A stretch of DNA of 64,000 nucleotides from Pedobacter frigoris (GTDB lineage: Bacteria; Bacteroidota; Bacteroidia; Sphingobacteriales; Sphingobacteriaceae), in assembly GCF_005116445.1 (NCBI RefSeq), contig NZ_SWBQ01000001.1, positions 930,001 through 994,000 of the forward strand, in the 5' to 3' direction. Positions within the stretch are counted from its first letter, which is position 1. The number at the start of each line of letters is the position of its first letter. Of the stretch, positions 1 through 7,748 are shown piece by piece. The notes under the pieces were generated by a model. The model saw only the letters and a list, made by a program, of their open reading frames with translations. It was not told the DNA's origin and did no database searches. Made by a program: the position numbers and the translations under genes.

Positions 1-256
1 TAACGCTCAACCAGGCAGTTTTGATAAGAAAACGCATTGCCTACTATAAACCTACATATAGATAACTGAATTAAACAATCCTTCCTATATTGTTGGACTA
101 TGGTTGGACTATCCTTATTGTGTCCATGGATAGTTCAACCATAGTCCAAGGATAGTTTAAGGACCCTGTAATTATGTCGTCTATATATAGCTACTCTGAA
201 GCTCACATTTACTAGAACAACCATTCAAGGAAGCATAATAAACAAAGACCATAAAG
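1..256. other. Leader region upstream of the B12 operon; possible tail of an upstream gene
   Basis: No complete gene is visible. Two + strand frames are open from the window edge, one to a stop at 47-49 and the other to a stop at 63-65. Either could be the last residues of an upstream protein, but 15-20 codons are too few to judge. The rest is AT-rich and holds the inverted repeat at 93-149 (separate entry). Confidence 0.35.
93..149. repeat. 22-bp inverted repeat with 13-nt loop, built from repeated GGACTAT/ATAGTCC units
   Basis: Left arm 93-114 and right arm 128-149 are reverse complements except for one position that would form a G-U pair. Inside each arm the unit TTGGACTAT (or its complement) recurs, and another GGATAGTTT copy follows at 150-158. 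The structure could end an upstream transcript, although there is no T-run directly after it. It could also be a dispersed repeat family. Its function is unknown. Confidence 0.6.
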
Positions 257-288
257 TTTGTTCCTGGCTGAAATATTGAGTACCTTTG
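257..288 (+). promoter_or_regulatory. Bacteroidota-type promoter for the B12 operon
   Basis: A -33-like TTTG at 257-260 and a -7-like TACCTTTG at 281-288 are separated by 20 bases. This matches the Bacteroidota consensus TTTG-N19ish-TAnnTTTG. The predicted transcript start near 295 lies just before the riboswitch aptamer. Confidence 0.7.
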
Positions 289-294
289 CGACGC

Positions 295-475
295 TTTTGG
301 TTTCTGACTAATTTGTTCAGGATTAAAAGGGAATACGGTGTAATTCCGGAACTGTCCCGCAGCTGTAAGCTCTATAACGGTGTTCTAATCGAAGCCACTT
401 TTTGTAATCCTTAGGGAGCGCAATTGGGAAGGCAGAATACCGGGAGTAAGTCAGAAGACCTGCCAAGAGTGGTAA
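295..475 (+). ncRNA. Cobalamin riboswitch
   Basis: The conserved blocks of the cobalamin aptamer appear in order: AAAAGGGAA near 325-333, a GCCACT-type segment near 394-399, and GGGAAGGC near 426-433. The B12 box (AGTAAGTCAGAAGACCTGCC, 445-464) is intact. About 100 nt of leader follows before the receptor start at 579, which is room for an expression platform. By family knowledge, adenosylcobalamin or a related corrinoid binding would lower expression of the downstream genes. Its place between a good promoter and a BtuB-like gene fits that role. Confidence 0.93.
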
Positions 476-578
476 TATTTCATAGCTTTCGGGGATTGAA
501 GCTTGGAGTGAGTGCTTGTTTATTGTATTTCATTTCCTTGATCTAACTGTTTGCTGTGGGTAATCAACTCACATCAAA

Positions 579-2639
579 ATGATAAGAAACAAAAGTGTCG
601 TAAAGGCATTAAATTGTGTTTTTTTAGTTGCTGCATCCATTATAGGATGTGGTGCTTTTGTGCCATTGGTTTCATCCGCCCAAAACAATACACCTAAACA
701 CGTAAGTACTGATTCGTTGAGTAAGGTAAATCAACTCAATGAAGTCAATATCAAGAAAATAAAAATCAGCAGGAGACAAACTTCATCTACTCCTCTACAA
801 ATATTATCAGGCGAGGAGCTTCAGAAACTGAACAGTTTATCTGTTGCAGATGCGGTTCGTTTTTTCTCCGGGGTACAATTGAAAGATTATGGTGGCATTG
901 GCGGATTGAAGACCATCAATGTTCGCAGTATGGGTACCAACCATACAGCGGTGTTTTATGACGGCGTGCAATTGGGCAATGCCCAGAACGGGCAGGTAGA
1001 CCTTGGCAAATTTTCGCTCGATAACATTGAGGAGATAGAACTGTATAACGGTCAGAAGAGCTCTATATTTCAATCGGCCAAAGGTCTTGCCTCTGGAAGT
1101 TCGCTATATCTTAAATCCAAACAACCCGACTTTGCTAATTGCAGGACACAGAAAATCCGAGCAGCCATAAAAGGGGGCTCATTTGGATTGGTTAATCCAT
1201 CTCTATTGTGGCAAAGTAAAATCAGCAATAGTGTTTATAGCTCAGTCAGTGCCGAATATAAAAATGCAAATGGCCGTTACAAGTTTCGCGCTACCAATGG
1301 CGTATACGATACTACAGCAGTGCGGACGGATGGCGATATTGAAACCATGCGTTTGGAGCTGGGGCTAAATGGGGTATTGCCTGATAGCAGTAAATGGAGG
1401 ATTAAATTGTATGGTTATAAAGATAACCAGGGACTACCAGGTGCGGTTGTAAACAATGTATTTGCCTTTTCGCAAAGGATGTGGAACAGGAACCTTTTTG
1501 CGCAGTCGGCCTATGAAAAAACTGTTGGCAAATACAGTTTACTGGCCACAGCAAAGTATGCCAACGATTACCAGCGTTATCTTAATCCTGATATTGTCAC
1601 TGTCGATGGTTTGCAGGAAAACAACTACTACCAGCAGGAAATATATGTTTCTTTGGCCAATAAACTGGAACTGACGAAATATTGGGATGTGGTATTGTCG
1701 GCCGATTACCAATGGAATAAGCTAAATGCCGATCTGTACCGCTTTTCATATCCTGTAAGGAATACAATATTAGCCGCTTTGGCTACACAACTCCATTTTG
1801 AAAGGCTGGACCTCCAGGCCAGTTTGTTGAGCACGCTTAAGTACGACAGCACAAAGCGTGGACCTGAAGATCCGGACAGAAATGAACTTACACCTACAAT
1901 CCTGGTATCCTGGCAACCCTTTAACCAAAAGGAGTTCAGGTTGCGCTCATTTTTCAAAAGCATTTTCAGGATGCCAACATTTAACGATCTTTATTACACC
2001 CCTTACGGATTCACTGTTTTGAAACCGGAGTATACCAAACAATATGATCTGGGCTTTACTTATCTTAAAGCCTATGAAAATAAGTTATTGAGCCAGTTTT
2101 CCATACAAGCCGATGCTTATTACAACACGGTGAAAGACAAAATAGTGGCCGTACCGAGCAATAACCAGGCGAGGTGGAGTATGGTAAATCTTGGGCTTGT
2201 AGAAATTAAGGGATTAGATGTAAATATACAGTCAGCATGGCAGTTGGCCTCTGATCTAAGTCTTACTGCCGCTCTCACCTACACCTATCAGCAAGCTATC
2301 GATGCAGCGCCAAGCTCGCCAAGTTATAAAGACCAGATCACTTATGTTCCGGTACACAGCGGATCATTTATGGCAGGTGCTGCCTATAAATACTTCTCAG
2401 CAAATTATAGTTTCATTTATACCGGCGAGCGTTACAACCAAAGCACCAATAACATATATAATTATGTAAGGCCATGGTACACACACGATGCGGCGGTACA
2501 CTACAATACCCGTTGGAATAAAAGAGAAATACGCATCAACGCCGAGATCAACAATCTGCTGAATCAGGATTATGCGGTAATAGAGAATTTCCCCATGCCA
2601 GGCCGCCATTATCGCTTTGGATTAACCTATAACTATTAG
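579..2639 (+). CDS. btuB: BtuB-like TonB-dependent outer-membrane receptor (probable cobalamin importer)
   Basis: This 686-residue protein should be an outer-membrane TonB-dependent receptor importing cobalamin. Residues 1-34 form a signal peptide ending near SSAQ. A plug domain (about 60-165) contains the typical NVRSMGTNHTAVFYDGVQLG and a DNIEEIELYNG segment. The remainder has the alternating beta-strand character of a 22-strand barrel and ends in an aromatic residue (FGLTYNY), as expected for Bam-dependent insertion. An N-terminal LNEVNIKK stretch could be the TonB box. There is no N-terminal carboxypeptidase-like or STN extension, so it resembles BtuB/CirA receptors rather than SusC. It is the first gene after the cobalamin riboswitch and lies 5 bp before a BtuG-like gene. 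The substrate assignment comes from this context, and the receptor family is clear from the sequence. Confidence 0.88.
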   Translation: MIRNKSVVKALNCVFLVAASIIGCGAFVPLVSSAQNNTPKHVSTDSLSKVNQLNEVNIKKIKISRRQTSSTPLQILSGEELQKLNSLSVADAVRFFSGVQLKDYGGIGGLKTINVRSMGTNHTAVFYDGVQLGNAQNGQVDLGKFSLDNIEEIELYNGQKSSIFQSAKGLASGSSLYLKSKQPDFANCRTQKIRAAIKGGSFGLVNPSLLWQSKISNSVYSSVSAEYKNANGRYKFRATNGVYDTTAVRTDGDIETMRLELGLNGVLPDSSKWRIKLYGYKDNQGLPGAVVNNVFAFSQRMWNRNLFAQSAYEKTVGKYSLLATAKYANDYQRYLNPDIVTVDGLQENNYYQQEIYVSLANKLELTKYWDVVLSADYQWNKLNADLYRFSYPVRNTILAALATQLHFERLDLQASLLSTLKYDSTKRGPEDPDRNELTPTILVSWQPFNQKEFRLRSFFKSIFRMPTFNDLYYTPYGFTVLKPEYTKQYDLGFTYLKAYENKLLSQFSIQADAYYNTVKDKIVAVPSNNQARWSMVNLGLVEIKGLDVNIQSAWQLASDLSLTAALTYTYQQAIDAAPSSPSYKDQITYVPVHSGSFMAGAAYKYFSANYSFIYTGERYNQSTNNIYNYVRPWYTHDAAVHYNTRWNKREIRINAEINNLLNQDYAVIENFPMPGRHYRFGLTYNY

Positions 2640-2644
2640 TCGCC

Positions 2645-3769
2645 ATGAAAAATTTAATTCTCCTGATTGCTTTTTCTGTACTTATGGCATCCTGCCGTAA
2701 AGACCTTAAGCCAATTCCTGAAGAGCAGCAACAAGTTATACCTCCTGATCCGCTAAGTACTGTTAAGGGATTTTACCTCGTTAATGAGGGCAATATGAAT
2801 ATGAACAAGGCCTCATTGGATTATATGGATTACACCAAAGGTATTTACCGGAGAAACATTTACAACGAGGTTAATCCTTCGATCGTAAAGGGGCTTGGGG
2901 ATGTGGCAAACGACATAGGAGTTTATGGTTCCAAGCTATATATAGTAGTCAACGTTTCTAATAAAGTAGAGGTTCTAGATGTCAGGACTGGTAAACGCAT
3001 TACTCAGATCAACATTACCAATTGCAGGTATATCACCTTTAAGGATGGAAAGGCTTATGTGAGCGCATACCTGGGCAAGGTGGGCGACCCTAAGGCACCG
3101 AATGGAGTTGTGGTGCAGATAGATACAGTTTCACTGACCGAAGTGAAAAGGGTTGACGTCGGGCGGCAACCGGAAGAAATGGCTATTGTGGGACAAAAGC
3201 TATATGTGGCCAATTCAGGAGGTTATAGTCCGGGTGCATACGAAAGAACCGTTTCTGTGGTTGACCTGAATTCATTTGCTGTAATTAAAAATATCGCTGT
3301 GGCCATAAACCTGCACAGGTTAAAAGCAGACCAGTATGGTGATTTGTATGTAACCTCGAGAGGTGATTATTATGATATTCCTTCTAAAATGTTTGTGATA
3401 GACACCAAGACGGATGAGGTGAAAAAGACTTTTGATATTGCCGTCAGCAACCTGGTGATTGACGGAGACATAGCCTATTACTATGGATCGGAATGGAGTT
3501 ACGATGAGGCTAAATTTACGGTAACTTATGGTATGCTGAACGTGAAGAATGAGACATTGATGGACAGAGGGTTTATTTCAGACGGTACCGATAAGTCCAT
3601 CACCATTCCTTACGGAATAGCTGTCCATCCCATTACCAAAGAGGTTTTTGTAACAGACGCCAAAAATTACGTGTCGCCAGGCAAGCTGTACTGCTTTAAC
3701 ACCGCCGGACAAAAGAAATGGACGGTCACAACCGGCGATATCCCGGCGCACTTTGCATTTATTTATTAG
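2645..3769 (+). CDS. YncE/DUF5074-type beta-propeller surface lipoprotein, BtuG-like (copy 1)
   Basis: This 374-residue lipoprotein has its lipobox cysteine at residue 17 (MASC), followed by charged residues (RKD) like the lipoprotein export signal that places proteins on the Bacteroidota cell surface. The body has repeated four-strand blades with motifs such as EEMAIVGQKLYVANS and VSVVDLNSF, typical of YncE-like seven-bladed propellers. In Bacteroides, BtuG is a surface propeller lipoprotein that captures B12 for BtuB. Position directly behind a riboswitch-controlled BtuB-like receptor suggests the same role here. The related copy at 4825-5931 shares the blade motifs. The propeller fold is well supported, while cobalamin binding is inferred. 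Confidence 0.8.
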   Translation: MKNLILLIAFSVLMASCRKDLKPIPEEQQQVIPPDPLSTVKGFYLVNEGNMNMNKASLDYMDYTKGIYRRNIYNEVNPSIVKGLGDVANDIGVYGSKLYIVVNVSNKVEVLDVRTGKRITQINITNCRYITFKDGKAYVSAYLGKVGDPKAPNGVVVQIDTVSLTEVKRVDVGRQPEEMAIVGQKLYVANSGGYSPGAYERTVSVVDLNSFAVIKNIAVAINLHRLKADQYGDLYVTSRGDYYDIPSKMFVIDTKTDEVKKTFDIAVSNLVIDGDIAYYYGSEWSYDEAKFTVTYGMLNVKNETLMDRGFISDGTDKSITIPYGIAVHPITKEVFVTDAKNYVSPGKLYCFNTAGQKKWTVTTGDIPAHFAFIY

Positions 3770-3784
3770 ACCCTATATATTAAA

Positions 3785-4768
3785 ATGAGCTTTAAGAAAG
3801 ACAACCCGCTTAGGAATTTAAAGTCGGCACTGATGGTAGTTGCTGTTTCTCAATTGTGTTTAACTGCCTGTAAAAAAAATGAGCCCGACGCGGAAGTTTA
3901 CGATCCAAGACCCGTTACAGCATCAAGTTCAAAGTCTATCAGTAAGATCTTTGACTATCTGCCGGCGCCCGGGCAGTTCATCAATGAAGGACTTGGTAGC
4001 CCGGAAGCCGCGCAAGCGCTCGTAGGCAAAGCTCGTGAAGGCCTTGTATCTTTGGGCGGCTATGGTGGCTACCTGGTATTTGGTTTTGACCATTCCATTG
4101 AAAATATGGAGGGTGCAGACATTGGAATTTATGGCAATCCTCTAACTGGGGTAGCTATGGAGTGGTCTGAGCCTGCAATTGTAATGGTCATGCAGGATTT
4201 GAATGGCAATGGTTTACCAGATGATGGTTCATGGTTTGAGCTTGCAGGCAGTGAATATCATAAGCCAGAGACCATAAAAAACTACAAGATCACTTATTAT
4301 AATCCTAAAAATACCACAGATGACATTAGGTGGACTGATAGTCAGGGTAAGGAGGGCTATGTTTTAAGAAATAACTTTCATCGCAAATCTTATTATCCTT
4401 TATGGATCAAAGACCAGGACCAGGTTTCTTTTACCGGAACATTGCAAAAAAACAGCCTGTCTGACGAGAAGATCATTACCAATAAACCTCTCGATTGGGG
4501 ATATGCCGATAATGGCTCGGAAGATTTCAAAGCTTTGATGGAAAGTACTGGTGCGGCTTATAATTCCTTCGATATTTCCTGGGCAGTTGACGATGAAGGG
4601 AATAAAGTAAAGCTAAAGCATATTGATTTTGTTAAAGTGTACACGGCACAAAATTCAAATGGAAATCCTTATGAGCCGGACATCACAAATCCAAGGTCAA
4701 GAGTACTGGGAGAGGTTTCTACCGAGATAGGTGGGGCCATAGATATCAAATTACATTTAAAAAAATAG
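3785..4768 (+). CDS. Surface lipoprotein of the B12 operon (copy 1)
   Basis: This 327-residue protein has a signal peptide ending in a lipobox with Cys29 (LTAC) followed by KKN. The mature part shares a long conserved core with the product of 5947-7041: an EFLPGPGQ-like segment (here DYLPAPGQF), GLVSLGGYGGYLVFGFDH, a YGNPL block, the acidic D-N-G-N-G-x-P-D turn that looks calcium-binding, and a final LGEVSTEIGG. I cannot place it in a named family with certainty. Proteins annotated only as cell surface protein sit in B12 loci of many Bacteroidota. Strict pairing with a BtuG-like gene suggests it works with the propeller at the cell surface, possibly in corrinoid capture. Confidence 0.7.
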   Translation: MSFKKDNPLRNLKSALMVVAVSQLCLTACKKNEPDAEVYDPRPVTASSSKSISKIFDYLPAPGQFINEGLGSPEAAQALVGKAREGLVSLGGYGGYLVFGFDHSIENMEGADIGIYGNPLTGVAMEWSEPAIVMVMQDLNGNGLPDDGSWFELAGSEYHKPETIKNYKITYYNPKNTTDDIRWTDSQGKEGYVLRNNFHRKSYYPLWIKDQDQVSFTGTLQKNSLSDEKIITNKPLDWGYADNGSEDFKALMESTGAAYNSFDISWAVDDEGNKVKLKHIDFVKVYTAQNSNGNPYEPDITNPRSRVLGEVSTEIGGAIDIKLHLKK

Positions 4769-4824
4769 ATAAAAACCGACAGACAGAGTTATTTTACAGA
4801 GCTTTGTCTGGCTAAAAAGCAAAC

Positions 4825-5931
4825 ATGATGAACAAACTAAACTTTAAGCCGCTCCTATTTACAGTATTATTTGCAGTCCTGGCGCTCAGTGCCTGCAAAA
4901 AAGATAGATTACCGACAATTGACCCTCAGCCAAATGCAACAACGGGTATTTATGTGTTGTGTGAAGGACCATTTGGTAGGATAAACAATAGTACGATTAC
5001 TTATTATGATATCGCTACAAAAGCTTTAGAGAAGGACTATTTTAAGAAACAGAATGGAATTGACCTTGGTACAGGTGCCAGTGCCCTAAAATCATATGGC
5101 AGTAAAATGTATTGTATAGTTACCGGTGATAATTCAACAGCTAAAGACGCTTATGTTGAAGTAATTAATATCGCGACGGGTAAATCAATTAAACGAATTC
5201 CCTTTTTTAATGATACCAAAGATTTTTCTCCAAGAAATGTTGCCTTTCATAAGGGCAAGGCATACGTTTCTGGTTATGATGGTTTTATTACGAAGATAGA
5301 TACGACAAGTTTAAATATCGAATCGAGGTTAGAAGCTGGCGGTGCGATGGAAGAAATGGCCATTGTAAACAATAAGTTATATGTTACCAATTCATTGCAT
5401 CCTTACATTAGTAATCCGATAAATTCATCCGTTTCGGTGGTTGATCTGAATACCTTTAAGAAATTGACAGAGATTGCAACCAGCTTCAATGCAACTAAGA
5501 TAGCCGCTTCTCCAAATGGGGATTTATTTGTTGTAACCAGAGGACAGTATCAGCCATCTATTGTTCCTGCTTTTGAAAAACTAAGCAGTGTTACTGACAC
5601 TAAAATCCAGACTTACACTTATGATTTAAATGCCATTACGATAGCAGGAACAAAAGCTTTCGTGATTACAGGTCACTATCCTTCAGCCTTAAAGACATTC
5701 AATATTTCAAATGCAACTGTTGGTGCTAATTTTATTACAGATGGAACTGCTGTAAGCAATATTTATGGCATTACTGTTGATCCACTTAATAGTGATGTGT
5801 ATGTAGCTGATGCAACAGATTATTCGACTGATGGCAAGTTTTTCTGTTTCGGAGCTGATGGGACTAAGAAATTTGAATTTGCTACTGGTTCAATTCCCCA
5901 AAGTGCAGTATTCAAATACAGCTATAAATAA
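4825..5931 (+). CDS. YncE/DUF5074-type beta-propeller surface lipoprotein, BtuG-like (copy 2)
   Basis: This 368-residue paralogue of the 2645-3769 product has lipobox Cys24 (LSAC) followed by KKD. Shared blade motifs include EEMAIVNNKLYVTNS and SVSVVDLNTF, with a terminal FEFATGSIPQSAVFKY resembling the other copy's WTVTTGDIPAHFAFIY. The start at 4825 gives two tandem Met codons (4825 and 4828). It follows the previous gene by 56 bp with no terminator, so co-transcription from the riboswitch promoter is likely. The duplication with divergence could give different corrinoid specificities. That is a guess from gene layout only. Confidence 0.78.
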   Translation: MMNKLNFKPLLFTVLFAVLALSACKKDRLPTIDPQPNATTGIYVLCEGPFGRINNSTITYYDIATKALEKDYFKKQNGIDLGTGASALKSYGSKMYCIVTGDNSTAKDAYVEVINIATGKSIKRIPFFNDTKDFSPRNVAFHKGKAYVSGYDGFITKIDTTSLNIESRLEAGGAMEEMAIVNNKLYVTNSLHPYISNPINSSVSVVDLNTFKKLTEIATSFNATKIAASPNGDLFVVTRGQYQPSIVPAFEKLSSVTDTKIQTYTYDLNAITIAGTKAFVITGHYPSALKTFNISNATVGANFITDGTAVSNIYGITVDPLNSDVYVADATDYSTDGKFFCFGADGTKKFEFATGSIPQSAVFKYSYK

Positions 5932-5946
5932 TTTAAAAAAACCGAT

Positions 5947-7041
5947 ATGAAAATCAGACAGTCCTTATCGATGCTCTTGCTCAGTTTTGCCATGTTTAGT
6001 GCATGTAAGAAAGATAAAGAAACCCCAGAGCCGCCCGTAATACAGATGGGCATTGAAGGGACTGTATTGAATGTAAAGGTGAATGAGACGATTGCTTTTT
6101 CAGCCCTTAATGTAAATGGTAGCGGTTATGAACAGGAGTGGAAGCTGGATGGAGAGGTAACCAGCAATACTTCCAGCTACGATTTCACCGCTATTCAATC
6201 TGGAATTTATACAGTAGAATATACAGCTACGAATAATGGCGGGGTATTTTCCCGCAGTTACACAGTAAATGTAGGTTTGCCCAACATTCCGGTAACGCCG
6301 GGCAGTAGTGCTTACGTAAAAACAGTATTTGAGTTTTTACCCGGACCAGGACAAAATACCAACCGGACACTCGGAACACTTGCTGCAGCAAAAAGCCTGG
6401 AAGGGAAGCAAGGTCTTGTATCACTTGGAGCCTGGGGAGGTTACATTGTACTTGGCTTTGACCACACGGTGATCAATGAAAGCAATAAGGACGACCTGGT
6501 GGTTTACGGTAATCCGCTCGCTAATTTCGCCGAGCCCGGAATTGTATGGGTGATGAAAGATGCAAATGGAAATGGTAAACCTGATGAAATCTGGTATGAA
6601 GTTAAAGGCAGTGAATATACCCAGCCAGGTTATATGCGTAATTATGAAGTAACATATAGCAAACCTGCTGCAGGTGGGCCTGTAGCCTGGAGAGACAACA
6701 AGGGAAACAGTGGTACAGTGAATATGGGCAGTAAGGTACAGGGCTATCCATCATGGATTTCCGGAAACGAATATACCCTGAAAGGTTCGCTGCTTCCCTC
6801 AACCAATATCAAACCTGGCGTACAGATCACCAGTATGCCTTTTGCTTTTGGCTATGCGGATAACCTGGTTGATGGCGATAAAATAGACATCGCAAATGCC
6901 GTGGATGCCGACGGTAAGCCGGTTGCCCTTGCAGGAATTGATTTTATAAAGATCCAGACAGGTATCCAGGCCAATCTGGGCATATTGGGTGAACTCTCTA
7001 CTGAACTACTGGGGGTGCTCGATCTTGGCCTGATCAAATAA
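5947..7041 (+). CDS. Surface lipoprotein of the B12 operon with added PKD-like domain (copy 2)
   Basis: This 364-residue lipoprotein has Cys20 in FSAC followed by KKDK. It has the same core as the 3785-4768 product (FEFLPGPGQ, GLVSLGAWGGYIVLGFDH, VYGNPLANFAEPG, a D-A-N-G-N-G-K-P-D acidic turn, LGELSTELLG). Between the lipid anchor and the core it carries an extra PKD/Ig-like domain of about 80 residues (roughly 30-110, ending in TYTVNVG). The PKD-like insert may act as a stalk. It lies 15 bp after the second BtuG-like gene. Function is inferred from the operon only. Confidence 0.72.
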   Translation: MKIRQSLSMLLLSFAMFSACKKDKETPEPPVIQMGIEGTVLNVKVNETIAFSALNVNGSGYEQEWKLDGEVTSNTSSYDFTAIQSGIYTVEYTATNNGGVFSRSYTVNVGLPNIPVTPGSSAYVKTVFEFLPGPGQNTNRTLGTLAAAKSLEGKQGLVSLGAWGGYIVLGFDHTVINESNKDDLVVYGNPLANFAEPGIVWVMKDANGNGKPDEIWYEVKGSEYTQPGYMRNYEVTYSKPAAGGPVAWRDNKGNSGTVNMGSKVQGYPSWISGNEYTLKGSLLPSTNIKPGVQITSMPFAFGYADNLVDGDKIDIANAVDADGKPVALAGIDFIKIQTGIQANLGILGELSTELLGVLDLGLIK

Positions 7042-7124
7042 AGCGAGTCGTTATATAAGAAGAATGCGAGCTGTTTTATTATCCGTAGAAATAACATAAC
7101 TTTGGTCTATAATTTTTTAAAAAT

Positions 7125-7706
7125 ATGTCTGACTCAAAATTCAACCCGCGTACCGCAATACTTTTATTGATCATTGTATTGGTTAGCATTATACGCGTTG
7201 CAGCAGCGCTTTCTGACAATTTCAAGGAAATAGCCAACTTCTCTGGAGTAGGCGCTATTGCGCTGTTTGGGGGTGCTTACTTTAGTAATAACATCAAAGC
7301 TTTCGGATTCCCATTACTTATTTTGTTATTGAGTGATATTTTTATCTCTCAGATATCTGGATATGGTTTCTTCTATGGCGGATGGTACTGGATTTATATA
7401 GCCTTTATCCTGATGGTATTTGTTGGTAAAGTAATGCTGACGAAAATAAATGTACAGAATTTGGTATTGTCAACTATTGTAATGGTATTGATTCATTGGA
7501 TCGTATCCGACATTAGTGCGATGTATATACCGGGGTTATATGAACCAACCCTGGCAGGTTACTGGGCATGCCTCGTAGCTGCTATTCCTTACGAACTTAA
7601 TTTTGTTTACGGATCTCTGATTTACGGAGTACTGATGTTTGGTTCGTTTGAATTGCTTAAAGCAAAATATCCATATCTGAGTTTAAGCAGAAATACTGTA
7701 GCTTAA
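7125..7706 (+). CDS. Small integral membrane protein, DUF6580-like; candidate inner-membrane cobalamin transporter
   Basis: This 193-residue, very hydrophobic protein has about five to six membrane segments separated by short loops (for example SIIRVAAAL, NFSGVGAIALFGGAYF, GWYWIYIAFILMVF). The pattern FSGVGAIALFGGAYF resembles the DUF6580 family of putative transport proteins, which look like ECF-transporter S components. No btuC, btuD or btuF is present in this operon, so this protein is the obvious local candidate for moving cobalamin across the inner membrane. It lies 83 bp behind the previous gene, and a TAACTTTG -7-like box at 7097-7104 could give some riboswitch-independent expression. 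Family recognition is moderate and transport function is inferred. Confidence 0.65.
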   Translation: MSDSKFNPRTAILLLIIVLVSIIRVAAALSDNFKEIANFSGVGAIALFGGAYFSNNIKAFGFPLLILLLSDIFISQISGYGFFYGGWYWIYIAFILMVFVGKVMLTKINVQNLVLSTIVMVLIHWIVSDISAMYIPGLYEPTLAGYWACLVAAIPYELNFVYGSLIYGVLMFGSFELLKAKYPYLSLSRNTVA

Positions 7707-7716
7707 GATTTTAAAT

Positions 7717-7748
7717 ATGCAGGAGTTACATCAGCGTAATTCCTGCAT
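7717..7748. terminator. Hairpin between convergent B12 operon and repeat-protein operon
   Basis: A 12-bp stem (ATGCAGGAGTTA pairing with TAATTCCTGCAT, one G-U) with an 8-nt loop spans the junction of the two convergent transcripts and covers the stop codon of the minus-strand gene. No clean T-run follows on either strand, so termination efficiency is uncertain. Confidence 0.5.
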
